Shown here: in pieces, positions 1 to 11,500 of the stretch
Position numbering within the stretch: position 1 is the stretch's first letter
Layout: the number at the start of each line of letters is the position of its first letter
Assembly: GCA_029817715.1 (NCBI GenBank)
Contig: JARUPY010000487.1
Coordinates: 1 to 64,000, forward strand
DNA length: 64,000 nucleotides
Reading direction: 5' to 3'
Source of the DNA: Melastoma dodecandrum
Taxonomy: Eukaryota > Streptophyta > Magnoliopsida > Myrtales > Melastomataceae
The notes under the pieces: generated by a model
The model's input: the letters and a program-made list of their open reading frames with translations, nothing else
Told to the model about the DNA's origin: nothing
Databases searched by the model: none
Made by a program: the position numbers and the translations under genes

Positions 1-20
1 GAGGAGTACGTAGGATTTGT

Positions 21-813
21 TTGCCTCTCGCACGGCTTGGTTCATGTGTTCCTGGTGCCAGGAACATCCTCTCGCCGCCATCTTTTACGATGCGCAGCCG
101 TCGTCGGGAGGTGAGGTGCACCGAGGTTGCAATGGATCCTGCCAGTGTGAACTCGTCGTCCTACTCATGTTCTTGCCCGTCGGTTGCTGGTCGGAGAGGT
201 GATGCCAGTTTGGTTTGTGAATTAGAACCTGGGACCTAGGAGTGGGTTGGGAGATGTAACGGCTATTGCAGAGTGGGGCCTTGTTTGCGATCGCAGGTTT
301 CTGGCCGTGGTCCCCGCCTTGCTCTTCTTCCTCGGGTCTTTGCTTGGTAAGTCGAACTGGAACATCTCTATCTAATTATAAGAATTCGTTTGTGTTGACG
401 GAGGTGCACGGGGCATGCAGGCTTGGCGGCTAACGGTCACATAGTGGACGCCTGGCTCGGAAGGAAGAGGACAGCCTGGTTATTCCTAACCTCGTTCTCA
501 CCAAACGTGGTGGTCTACGCCTTCCTTCGATTCGCAAACGGGTTCGCTCCGTCTGGCATTGGTATATGCTGCCTTGTCCTCTCGACTGAGGTTGTCGGCT
601 GAAAATGGTGTGGCCAGGTCCGCCAGAACGGCTTCTTTTTTTTTCGTGGCCAGGTGGAGCATGGTCCTGATCAAGCTCTCAGCCTTTGGAGTGCAACTCA
701 ACTTCAAGAACCTAAGTTTTAACCTCTACTTCACCGCCACGCTGAACGCCATGATGGAAATATCCGCAGTCTTCATAGGCAGCATCCTCCTCTGGTTCAT
801 GAACCGCAACTAA
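21..813 (+). pseudogene. Decayed organic cation/carnitine transporter (OCT4-like) fragment
   Basis: Pieces of a plant organic cation/carnitine transporter (major facilitator superfamily, 12 membrane segments) can be read in order but in changing frames. The N-terminal loop is near 60-235. A segment at 261-345 reads GDVTAIAEWGLVCDRRF. The family-typical stretch with [18 protein letters not shown] lies at 420-590, and a segment ending in MEISAVFIGSILLWFMNR lies at 660-813. A TAG falls in the tryptophan/glutamate region near 236, and a TGA sits at about 599 where the family has arginine after TEVVG. Frames change between the segments, and the C-terminal half of the protein is absent. No open frame covers more than a small part. 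It is a dead copy; the family call rests on several independent matching segments. Confidence 0.75.
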
Positions 814-1500
814 TCGTCGTGTTGATGCTCGAGGTATGGAAGACATTCTCTTTCCAATGTAGGGCTCACACTCAAGCATAATATATAAGCTCATTGATAT
901 CTATTTTAATATCAATTGACAATAGAGGGACTGAGACTATACTTTAAAAGGCATTTTCTTTAGGTGGGACTTAACACTTTAGGTTTGTAAACTTTTCAAC
1001 ACGGGCATCCCTGTCGGCGGTGCTCGTCGCAGTGGGCCGAATGAGGTCACTCTCGTTCCCGGTGGTCGGGGGGCACCATCCATCATGAGTGGGGTTCTAA
1101 GTCTGTGGCTGCCGGAGATGAGGGACGTGCCACTCTACGAGACATTGGCGCAGATTTTAACGAACAAAATATATTAATTATCAAATTTTAAATGAAAAAT
1201 GTAACTAATTTTAATTATAATCGGTTTGTCGGATGAATGAATTGATGCTTGATGGTCGTTGTATTCATATTGGGCCTAACAATTAGAGCCCATTAAGTGG
1301 CTTACCAAGCGAGACTATAAATATCGGGCCTGAAATTATAGCCTATTCAATTAAGACGAGACTGGGCTTTTTGTTCCGCTACGGCGCCGCCTACAGTAAT
1401 CCAATCAGCCGAGACCTCAGGCCTATGGAGATGGGGAAACGTGTCCTAACAACAGCCGTCGGATCAAGGGGACAGGGAGAAGGAAGACCTAAAAGGGTCA
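814..1500. other. Intergenic; upstream region of BTF3
   Basis: No gene is seen. The stretch 1140-1250 is AT-rich. From about 1270 to 1340 there are GGGCCT and GCCCATT site II-like motifs, typical of promoters of translation-related plant genes, and they fit the BTF3 gene that follows. Confidence 0.5.
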
Positions 1501-1622
1501 TAAAAACTTCGCCTTCAGAGAGGCCCCAAAAACATCAGCCGTCGGCCAACTCTTTTTCACTCTTATCTTCTCCCTCGTCTTCTTCGTCATCTTTCCTTTC
1601 TTCCCCTTGGGAAAACCCTAAT
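1265..1622 (+). promoter_or_regulatory. BTF3 promoter with site II motifs and telo-box
   Basis: TGGGCCT at 1270-1276 and GCCCATT at about 1288 are followed by a telo-box AAACCCTAA ending near 1621. A CT-rich stretch lies at 1555-1605. This pairing is known from plant ribosomal-protein and translation-factor promoters. The transcript probably starts in the CT-rich zone, with a 5' UTR exon ending near 1627 (AAG|GTATGT) and a long first intron running to the ATG exon at 2248. Confidence 0.45.
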
Positions 1623-2247
1623 CTAAGGTATGTCTCGTCTTTCTGTCGTGGGTTCGCGTGTTCCTTGTTGTTGTTGTTGGTGGCGGTGGTTTGCTTTGTT
1701 TGTCTGTTTATTTGGTTTTGGTAGTCGATTGATTGATTTTAGGGTCGTGGAGCATTTCGGCTTCACGGGGGCGATTTGATTAGTTCTGTAGGTTGTTAGG
1801 TTGTGGCCAAGTGTTCCGGTTGATTTTGTTGGGTGGGTTTAATGTGTGGATTGGATGGATTTGGGTTGGTTTTGGATTCTGGGTTTTGATGGACTGCGTC
1901 GATGCGGAGGTTGGTTTGATTATTTGAACGATGGTCTGCAGGATGTGGTATAGTGCCGTTTATCATGCTGAGGGTGGTTCGGAAATGTCATGCTTGGTTT
2001 GTTTCGTGTGATTTATCCCTTGGGGTTGGTAGCCCTTGTATTGTTTCCATTATCTCGTAATTAGTTTGTTGGTGAAGTTTATCTGATCCACATTTCTTTG
2101 TTCATTTCGGAATAGTTTTCTAGTAAGTGCTCTCATACTGTTTGTCCGTGGTTTAAGTTCATCTGATTTCTTAATCTCCTTACATATCATTTTTTGTTTT
2201 TTCCATTCATTGACCTTGCTTTTTCGATTTGTTATTCTTACGGGCAG

Positions 2248-3211
2248 ATGAATGTGGAGAAGCTTATGAAGATGGCGGGCTCAGTCCGCACTGGCGGAAA
2301 GGGTAGCATGCGAAGGTCTTCAGTTTGCTAAATCTTTGTAAAATACTACTGAAATTTCTTTGTTGGTTCTCGAATGCAAAATTTGTTTGCCTTTCTCCTT
2401 TTGGGATTGAAGGGAATGTGAGATGGAGTGTTTTTATTTTTGGTCTAGCCAAGAACTTGGACAAATTTGTTGATTTAAAGCCGGTCTCTCTCTTTTCAGA
2501 AAGAAGAAGGCTGTCCACAAGACAACCACCACTGACGATAAAAGGCTTCAGAGCACCCTTAAGAGAATTGGAGTGAATCCTATTCCTGCAATTGAGGAAG
2601 TGAACATATTTAAAGATGATGTGGTTATACAGTTCATGAATCCTAAAGGTATTTCTTACGGTGAACTCTAAGGATGGGCCATTTTGGGGAAAACTAATCA
2701 TGTGTATTTTGCTCAACTGTAGTTCAAGCTTCTATTGCTGCAAATACCTGGGTTGTTAGCGGGTCTCCTCAAATCAAGAGTATGTATTTCATGCATTGAT
2801 TTTTTTTTTCCTTTTCTATTGCATTGTTGGTATAGCATATTTTCCTTTAATGTTTATGATGTGGTACTTTGCATGATATTACACTCATTCTCATCTTGTT
2901 TGTTCTACCAGGGCTTCAGGATATTCTCCCTGGCATAATCAACCAATTAGGTATGTTGCTCGCATAGTTTTTCCATGTGATTGCCACACGACAGTTTTTT
3001 GGCTTATTTTTTGTTGCTTTGGACCTTTCCAGGACCTGATAACTTGGATAACCTTCGGAAACTGGCTGAGCAATTCCAGAAGCAGGCACCTGGTGCCTCA
3101 GCTGGGGGTGAGGCTTCAGCCCAGGATGAAGATGACGATGAGGTCCCAGAACTTGTGCCGGGTGAGACATTTGAGGCTGCTGCTGAGGAAGGCCATACTC
3201 ATGCTTCCTAA
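2248..3211 (+). CDS. BTF3: Basic transcription factor 3 / nascent polypeptide-associated complex subunit beta
   Basis: Five coding exons join in frame: 2248-2315, 2500-2648, 2723-2779, 2912-2950 and 3033-3211, giving 163 residues. The start ATG directly follows an intron acceptor (GGGCAG|ATG), so the upstream exon is 5' UTR. The N-terminus ([20 protein letters not shown]) holds the basic ribosome-binding region, followed by the NAC domain (about residues 35-95) and an acidic tail ([17 protein letters not shown]). NAC beta pairs with NAC alpha at the ribosome exit tunnel and shields nascent chains in the cytosol. Length and exon layout fit plant BTF3. All splice phases agree and there is no lesion. 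The promoter has site II and telo-box motifs, as expected for a translation-linked gene. Confidence 0.96.
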
Positions 3212-3712
3212 GTAGGATGATGTGACCGAGGCCTTCTTAATTACATGTAGTCTGCCTAAGTCCTCACTTAATGTTTTCACTTTTTGATCAAGTTATGATC
3301 CTCATGATATCTCAGTTGTTTCTATGAATTTCATCGGACAAAAAGTGTTTGTGCATTCATCGGAGATTGCAGGAAGGCTTAAGCGATGATATTAGGTGTA
3401 TGGATATGTGTTGAGGAATGCTATTCTTTTTTTGGGTCTTCCCCTTTTGAATCACAACCATCTGGAACTTTATCGAAAGCTTGGAAGAGCATTTTCATCC
3501 ATCTTTGAAGCATTTCGCTTTGGATCAAGCACCCGAACTCGTGAGAAGAGCTCAGTTAGTGTTCTTGCATTGTGGCAGAGACTCTCAAAAGAGCTCATTT
3601 AGTACAGACTCCGTGGATATGTAATGATTTCTAGAGACAACCTTAAACGTCGTGAACCATTTGCTCACGCTAATCTGGAATTTAGTTCAGGAAATAAGCT
3701 CCGCAGCATGAT
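3212..3712. other. 3' flanks of the converging BTF3 and KIP1-like genes
   Basis: No coding sequence is supported. The stretch probably holds the BTF3 3' UTR and the end of the KIP1-like transcript from the other strand. The short open frames here match nothing I recognise. Confidence 0.4.
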
Positions 3713-5764
3713 TCAGCGGATATCTGTTTGGATGCCGCACATGAAGATGTCCATTCTCTTGATCCTTTCCCACCACTTGGCAGGCCTCTGGTTGCTGCCA
3801 CCATGTTTTCCGGCTCGGTCTTCCTTCAGATTCGGCTTCCCCAGTTGGAGACAAGCTTCCAGCGTCACCTCTCTATCACCCTTCCTCTGTTTGCAGGCAT
3901 CTCGCTCTCTTCCGGTAAGCTGTTTGTAGTATTCCTTGTTCTTCTTCTCGAGCACCCGCACCTGTCCCTGAAGGTCTTCAATCCTGCGGCTAAGCATGGA
4001 CACCCTCTGGTCCTCTCTCATCTTAATCATGCATCGAGCCAGCTCACCCGCCATCCTCTTCACGTAGACAGACTCGGAAACGAGACCCTGGTTCTCTTCC
4101 ATGAGTGCGCTCACTTTGTACCCCAACCTTCCGTTTTCGTGAAGCAGTATCATCCTCTCTGACTCCAGGACCTCAAGCAAGCTCCTCTGCAGCGACATCT
4201 TCCTGCTCGACTCTTCGCACCGGCGATCCACCATCTCGAGCTCGTGCATTATGATGTCCTGCTCCACATTCTTCATCACGAGTTCCACAACAATCCCATC
4301 ACTGCTAATCCACGTCCCATTCGTCCCCTTGGGATTCTGATACGACAGCGAGCTCTCCGCATCGGAGAAATCAACATGGCTAAGGGAGCCGTCGTCCTCC
4401 TTATCACTCAGGCAGGAATTGTCGTCCAACGCAGCCGACGCAGACAAAGCACGCAGGCGGCTGTGACCACCGTTCTGTTTCGAAAGGGCCTGCGCATATC
4501 GTTCCGACAAGTAGAGGAAAGACTTATACAAGTCCTGGAGCAGGAAGAGGAGCTGAGGCCTCGTCCGGTAGTACGACTCGGCTCGCTGCGCGAACGTGTC
4601 GCCCCCTTCATCTTCCTCCGGGTTGAGGAAAGCCAAAGCCTTTATCCTCTCTTCCAAGTCTGCCATTGATGTAGTTGTTTCCCAAAACATTCAAAAGGCC
4701 AATAACCACAAAATGAAAACGTTATTACTCGAGTTGTAAAATTTTTAGTAGTAAAAGTATTTCTCGCAACAGGAATTAGTCCACCGTAAGTTCTTCCTGC
4801 GGATAATCACGTCAGAAGAATGGACAAAGCAGAGAGAGCTGTTCTGACGACAGACTGCTACAAAAAAAAAAAACCGGGACCCCCGCAATTTCTTTAGCTA
4901 GAAAAAATGTATCAGAAAAGAAGGTTTTATACGAAATAGTCGGCTTCAAAAGATTGAGAGAGAGAGAGGCGAGGAGGCAGAAGATAAAAAAAAGAAACAG
5001 AACAGTACACAGTGAAAACATTTAATGAAAGGTCGATATCAGTAAGACCCAACATCATCACAAAAAAACACTAAAATGACAAAAGATCCTTCCATCCAGC
5101 GTTTCAAAATTTCAAATTCTCTCTTGTTTGTATATTTTCTTTTTTGTTTTTTCAGACAGTTTGTTTGGCGTGTGTTTTATTCAAAATAATCTTAAAACAT
5201 CAGCTTTTTCCACCTTCCAATGGAAAACACTTCTTACACTTGTCTGCAGGCCTTTTCATTCGTCCTCCCATTTTTTATCTATCCTTCTGAACCTGTTGTT
5301 TGAGAATCCGTTCAGCTTTTTGCAAATCCATATGCTTACACTACTAGCTAAGAGATCAGACCCACTAATCAAAATTTTGCAAAAAGACATGCAAAAGTAA
5401 GGACAAGACTGGAAGTAATTATCCTATCAGATCCAAGTTTACTTAGTTTTTTTTTTCCTGGGTTTTGTAAGTTTTCGACTTCGACGTGACCCCACGAACA
5501 TTATCAACGCTAATAGTGTCGTGTTGAGATGAACGCGTAACATAAGGGAAGGAGAAAAAAAAAAAACATGGGGGGGCATGTGGAAATGGGACATGGGAGA
5601 GGATAGAGTGTAAGACCAGCAAGTGTGCAGAGGAGCCAGGAAGGTGCGGTGGTTGAGGAGCAGCTGCTGCAGCTGTTGCTTCCTGTTCCTGTCCTTGTCC
5701 TTGTTGCCGCTGCTGCCCATGAGTTATTATTATCACTATCTCGGACAGCTGAATGATTTAACAT
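3713..5764 (-). CDS. Kinase-interacting (KIP1-like/NET-type) coiled-coil protein
   Basis: Two exons, 5764-5617 and 4659-3713, join in phase to give 364 residues. Exon 1 ends in PSWLLCTLA and exon 2 continues DLEERIKALAF. Together they make the NAB/KIP1-like block, including DTFAQRAESYYRTRPQLL and the following LSERYAQAL. A long acidic and coiled-coil region follows (KNVEQDIIMHELEMVDRR onward to about residue 340). KIP1-like proteins bind receptor kinases or, in the NET group, link actin to membranes. The triple-tryptophan motif that opens the classical NAB domain is missing here: exon 1 has a serine/threonine-rich stretch instead. This fits the smaller kinase-interacting family and not the NET1-4 proteins. 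The large exon could be read alone from an internal ATG at 4690, but that frame enters intron sequence. Confidence 0.85.
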
Positions 5765-6954
5765 CTTCCTTCTCCTCCTCCCACCTTCAATATTCAGGAG
5801 ACCCTAGTAAAGATGAAAAAAAAAAAAGCACTCCTCCATTATTACAAGAAAAATGCAGGGCATTCAATGACCCAGTTGCTCCGTACGTGAGGATTCGTGG
5901 AAGAGTCTAGCCAAAATAGGGTGGGGAGAAAAACAGCAAACGAAAAAGATTTGCATGCTTATGGCTTTTTTGGGGGTTATGTTGTTAATTATGTCAAGTA
6001 AATGCAGCCCCAAGATCCAAACTCAACGTGGAAATAAAGAAAAGCTTTTGATCCAGAGCTCACCTGGGATTTTTCTACCAGGAAGATTCAAAATAGAAAA
6101 GATAAAAACAAGCAAGAATCTTACAATAGGTTTTCGTGAACCCAGAGGTGAGTAGCAAAAAGTAGCAGTACCAGTAGCAGTATGATGATGATGATGAGGT
6201 GGTGGTGGAGGAGGAGGAGGATGTCTAGTTCTTTCTTACCTTACATGGGATTTGAGTGGGGATTTCTCTCCACTTCAAGCTGCTTGCTGGCTTGCTACAA
6301 CATGAGCTTTTGGGAAGTCAGCAAGAAGACTTTGGGTTTAGGGAGGTGGGTGTCTCTTCTTTCCTTGCCTTTGGGTTGGGTCTAGAATTACGAAGTAAGG
6401 AGTAGAGATATAGGACTACACGACAGTACGTACATGAGTAGGGAGGGGGAGAAAAAACCACACTTGCAGATAGAGGTTCTCTGGTCTGTGTGTCAAGGCT
6501 TATTCTAGCCCCTACCCTACTGTTTGTATGGGTTGTGCGGGCTTTATGCAGACGAACATACAGTGGGATAGAAAAATATAATAATAATTTTAATAATAAT
6601 ATTGAACTAATTGGGCTAATGAAGCAATTTGAAGGCCCATGATTAGATGGTCCTGTTTAAAGGTCACTGTTATGTAAGAGGCCCATATGGAGTTCCTTTG
6701 AACTTTTGGGCCGGCCCAATTACGTAGTTAAGAAAGCGGGAAAGTTAGGAGAGGAATGGAACAGAAAGACAGGAAGGAAAGGAAGTCCCAAATGAACATT
6801 CAAAAGACTAAGAGGGCCTACGAACCGAATCACAACTACAGATGACGATGACGACGCAGGGGAGGCGTTTCGTTTAAGAAAAAAAGGGATGTAACAGTAG
6901 ATTTTTCTGGTTAAACCGAATGTTTGACATTCGGAATCCTATCTCGAATAACAA
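5765..6954. other. Intergenic; upstream of the KIP1-like gene
   Basis: No gene is recognised. A (ATG)n/(GTG)n/(GAG)n-like simple sequence lies at 6182-6222. Several GGCCCA motifs lie at 6630-6725 (AGGCCCATG, GAGGCCCATATG, GGGCCGGCCCAATT). They could be promoter elements of the KIP1-like gene with a long 5' UTR, but no TATA box or exon links them to it. Confidence 0.35.
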
Positions 6955-7911
6955 TCATCGTCGGAGTACGATCCCGCCATTGACCATCTCGACCAACTGC
7001 CGCGCTGATTCCTCCCTCTGTAGCCGCATATCATCCCGATTCTTCCTAATGAACGCCTCGATCCTCAGGTTTAGCTCGTCCAGTCCCATTGATTTCTCCT
7101 TCGCCACTTCACGGTCGACCATCACGGTCGTAGGCATGGCTGCTGTCCTTTCCCTGAATGTCTCGCTCTTTCGGAAGGCCCGTTCGTCGTAGACTCCAGG
7201 TTCGGCCTCGTTGAGCGCTCGGCGTGTGGCCGTCTCCCACGTGTCGCTCTTCTTCAGCTGTGCCGTCTGTTGCTTCCCCTGGCCTTCTGTTATTGCCTTC
7301 CAGATGGAGTCCAAAGTGTCCCCCTCCTGCTCGTTTGGGAGATATCTTTCCTCGCTTTCCGTGGAATTTTTACCAGATTCTTCCTCGGCTGCTCTTTCAG
7401 GAATTCTTGTCCCCGTGGTCAACGGACTGCGGGAAAGGGCGGCACTTAGTGGGTTTGAGGGATCATGGTCGGTTCTTCCGCTTGAGGTGGTCGACGCGAT
7501 GTCGGATTCTGCAATCATAGGTTTAATCACCTCGATGGTCTCTTCCACCGTTGCTTCATCTTTTTCTGTGAATTTCATCTCGAGAAGTTCAGTCGTTTGC
7601 AGGTAGAGCGTGGAAGGTGCTGTCTCTGGTTTTCGGCCGAGGTGGTGATGAAATGAATTGGAAGCAACAATGGCCATGATGATGCAGTTTATAATGATGT
7701 AAACGTAAGGAGGGGAAAACAAAATCCTCCCACGGTTCCAAATGCACGGAACGGTGTTGACGACGAAGGTTGACGCATAGGGAATCACAGCTGCTTTCAG
7801 CAAAGCAATGCAGGACCCGATTCCTACACAGATGAGCAGTAACCTGATTGCCCAGACCGCGTTCTCAAGCTTGGTCACACTCGCAGACCATTTCCCATGT
7901 GGATTTTCCAT
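6955..7911 (-). CDS. DUF4408/DUF761 membrane protein
   Basis: A single exon codes for 318 residues. The N-terminus (about residues 15-90) holds two or three hydrophobic segments, including IRLLLICVGIGSCIALLKA and YVYIIINCIIMAIVA, matching the DUF4408 N-terminal domain. The middle is acidic and serine/threonine-rich and probably disordered. The C-terminus (about residues 275-318) has LDELNLRIEAFIRK followed by a charged stretch, the DUF761 signature. Proteins of this plant-only type are poorly understood; some are induced by stress. The gene is intact. A TATA-like CTATATAAA on this strand at 8563-8571 suggests a leader of roughly 600 bases, possibly with an intron. Confidence 0.88.
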   Translation of the reverse strand: MENPHGKWSASVTKLENAVWAIRLLLICVGIGSCIALLKAAVIPYASTFVVNTVPCIWNRGRILFSPPYVYIIINCIIMAIVASNSFHHHLGRKPETAPSTLYLQTTELLEMKFTEKDEATVEETIEVIKPMIAESDIASTTSSGRTDHDPSNPLSAALSRSPLTTGTRIPERAAEEESGKNSTESEERYLPNEQEGDTLDSIWKAITEGQGKQQTAQLKKSDTWETATRRALNEAEPGVYDERAFRKSETFRERTAAMPTTVMVDREVAKEKSMGLDELNLRIEAFIRKNRDDMRLQREESARQLVEMVNGGIVLRR

Positions 7912-8534
7912 TTCCCAGGTAACAGACCAAAAACTCAGTCTATGTTTTTCAAAAGGGTAGTTTCCAGAAATTCTGAAGTAGTGGTAGATCTTGAGATGCG
8001 AGTGAATGTTTAGTTCTCAGAGATTCTGATGAACAGACACGGTAAAAGCTTGCCATTGCTGCCAAATTTGAGAAATCAGGAAAAGGGTAGCCGTGAAACA
8101 GCTTTGTAAACCCCCATTGTTATCACTTTGAAGCTTGCGTAATTATCAACAAGGAAGATGATTAAACCTCGAAGACAGATGGACGAGAAAGAAAACTCAG
8201 ATCTCGGACAACCTCTGGAAATTCTTAAAAACTTTTGGCAGGGGAGGAGTGAAAAGGAGATAGTTAACTTTAACAAGGAGTGGGAAGGAGATTCCTCCGA
8301 AAGATGAAGAGATCAAAACAAGAATAAGCTGAGAATCTGGGCTATTTCATAAACACTAGGCCTGGACAATACTGAGATTTCTGCAAGATAAAATAGAAGA
8401 AAATGACTCGAGTATACTAAATATGCAGGACTAACTACAAGAATTCATCCTCAGAAAGACAACCCAAACACCACCTCTGGAAAACCAGATGCTCTACTCT
8501 TCCTCTGCCTGCTGCGGACCACTAGGAGAAAGAA

Positions 8535-8571
8535 GGGGGGGGGGGGGGGGGGGGGGAGGGAATTTATATAG
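8535..8571 (-). promoter_or_regulatory. TATA-like element followed by a 22-base C run (G on the + strand)
   Basis: On the minus strand CTATATAAA (8571-8563) is followed within a few bases by CCCTCCC and 22 C (8556-8535). If the TATA element is used, transcription would start within or just after the homopolymer. It is the best core-promoter candidate for the DUF4408/DUF761 gene. Confidence 0.4.
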
Positions 8572-11500
8572 TCGAAGGGCTAACTTTAGCTTTTTGTAAA
8601 ACCCGATGCTTCCCTTGGTTGTTGTCCACAGCACTTAACAAGTTTTTCTTTTGCACAGTGCTTTTGAAGAACTCTGCTCGTGTCAATTGTCATTTGACTA
8701 ATTAGACATCTCATAAATGATGGACCATTAATCCAAATTGCATCAACACTGCTCACACTAGTCACTTGGCATTTGTCGGTAACTTAGAAAAGTTCGCCTT
8801 GGCTATTTGGAAATTCATTTTTGCTGATAATAACAAAGAGGATGTTTGGAAAGACACTGTTTGATTATGATAATCTTCTTCCTTATCACATCTAGCACTG
8901 TTGGGCAATTTGTCTCTACTTGTTTGTACACGTTCATTTGTAGTTTGTAACTTCTCAAACATCACCCATGTGGAACAATCGAAGCTATGCTTGCTCAAAG
9001 GATCATTATTACTAATTGAAATATCTAATTTCAACCAACTTTGAAGGAGAACAAATGCTGTAATTGCACCGGGATTTGACTGGACTAACTTACAACAATA
9101 GGCTTGTTATTTTTTCTTTGGTTTGGTTTTGCAGCGTAAAAGGTGACCCAAATTAAGTCTCTTAGTTTGAATTCAGAGTTGCTGGCATCTATAAAATATG
9201 TTCTGTTAAGACAAAAAGGAGGAGGATATTTTGTGATAATCATAACTCTGACCAGGAGGTATCCATTGGTTAGGCTGTTCAGGTTGGCGAGTGACATTAC
9301 CTCAATCTCCACATGCCCTACGAGCACTACTGCTTGAGCTGCTGTTTGTTTCCTTTTCTACCCCCCACAGAAAAAAAAAAGAGAGAGATGAAAACATCTA
9401 TTTTTGCAGGGGCATTATTGCAGCTATTGGTGTCTAGGGGTACATTATTGTCCGACCCTAGGGGACATGTATGTTGGTTCAGTGAAGCAAAATATGAAGG
9501 CTACCCGTCCTCAAGATCTGTACCTTATGCAATCTATGATTGTCCCTTAGATTTGGATGCAATTAAATTATATGATGCCATAAAACTGTTGTGCCCAAAT
9601 GGAACAGTAGGTGAATTTCTTCTGCCTGAGTTTGGCTGAGGATTTCTTTTGTTTTTTCAGACTACTGCTATTCTTGCTTACTGCAATTCATTTTACCAAT
9701 GTACTAATAATATTCAGGAGTCACAATCAATATTTGAACCATCCCTCCTGGGCCATGAGCAGCAGGGTCGCTTTCTGGTTGCGTCCTTCACATTAGAGCT
9801 ACAGTTGGTGTTGTTGTTGGACCCCCTGTGCAACCATCTTTCAATTAGTCTGTCTCCTTTTTCTAATCTTTGATTGATTAGCCTAATTTTCTCTGAAAAC
9901 CCATGTAGTAAACTAAGCTGTGGAGTAGATGCAGAGGTGTATCTGCATAGGTGAAATGGAATCCCAATTTTTCTTCCACTCATCATCTTAGCAGATTCTA
10001 GTAGAATCCCAGTAGGGTGAATTGTGCCAACCTACTGTTCATTTGCTTTGGAACAGTACACCTTCTGAACTGCTTCCTAGGAAGATCTTCTTTGTTTCCC
10101 TTCCCACCTGATATTGCAATCTTTCAGTCCATTCCTTGAAGATGCATTGTACATGACTATCCTTAATCTATTTCTCTGGATTTGTTTGTTTACCTAGAAC
10201 AGTAAGACTGTTTCTCGCTTTTCTATAGGAAGATCTTTCCTGTATCTAGGATTGTTTGCTTTCGGCCCATTGTCTCCATGAATATGGCATTATGATATAG
10301 CTAATCCATTCCCTTCTAATCCCTTTCGTTTCCAGCTGCACTGCAGGATCTGTGGCTCTGGTGGAGGAAATATCCCGGGCAGATGAACATCCATCCCCCT
10401 GGCATGTAGAAAACACTCGTCTACTTAGAATGCCATGAATCATGCTCTTGCGTTTTTTTAATATAGATAGACCTGATGATTGATCTGGGACCTCCATGAT
10501 TTTTCTTTGCAGATGAAATGGTTTTCCCCATAATGAATTCTTTGCTTTGCCACCCAACTTTGTTTATTCTCCGGCTCCATGGAATTGTCTTGCCTTTGTC
10601 TCCAGCCCTGCACATAAAATATAACTCAGTAAAGTTATTCTAGGAGTGTCGAAAGGGACTCGATAATTGCTTAATAATATGCCGCCTGTCGTATTTTGTT
10701 CCACCTTATTGTAAACAGCAAATGGTTGAGCTTTATATTTGTAGCTTTTCTGAGTGGGGTAGATAAATGCCAAAGTTAGCAGGCACATGGATTTCGTCAA
10801 TCAATTTGTTTATTGAATGGCCTACAAAATTAACTAAGCTACATTCAACGTCTTTATGGACAAGGCAAGGATTTCCTGGGAGCCCAGATGGTAGCAGAAA
10901 TGGTCTTCAACATCTGAAAGTAATAGTAAGTTCTATACACTCAATTAGCTCATGCCCCACTTTTTTCTTGTGAAGAATCTTATTACCCACTTACGCACTT
11001 GCTGTTGTGCCATGGTATCACTCATGAGAGATTGATGGGTCTGAAATTTTGCCTTGTTCGAGAAAGAAAAAGGTAGTCTTGGGAAATTTATTGCTACCCG
11101 CCAAATAATGAGTGGTAGGCCTGAGATAAATCTTTTAGCGGTAGTAGGAGCATGGATTTAGCCTATGGATGGAGACAGAAGAAAGGGTAAACGACACAAC
11201 ACAAGGGTAGGTTTTGGTGGGGGAGGGTGTGGTGGTGGTTGTATTGGCAGTGGTAATGGTAGTGGGGTGGCTCCACCAGACGGCGCTCCTACACCCAATT
11301 ACAACCCAATATGTTTTTGGGGTTTATGCTTTCAGCGCAACCCTTTTATTGAGGAAGGGTCAGTTCCAAATTTTGTAGTGTCGCGCGAAATGGGGTCCTC
11401 AGGATTGGTCTGGATTGGGCGGTGTTGTGTTTTGCTCTTGGTATTTTATTTGGCTTGTGCTGGAAGTGTGAGGTAAAGTGTGCACCCAATTTTGTCTTTT

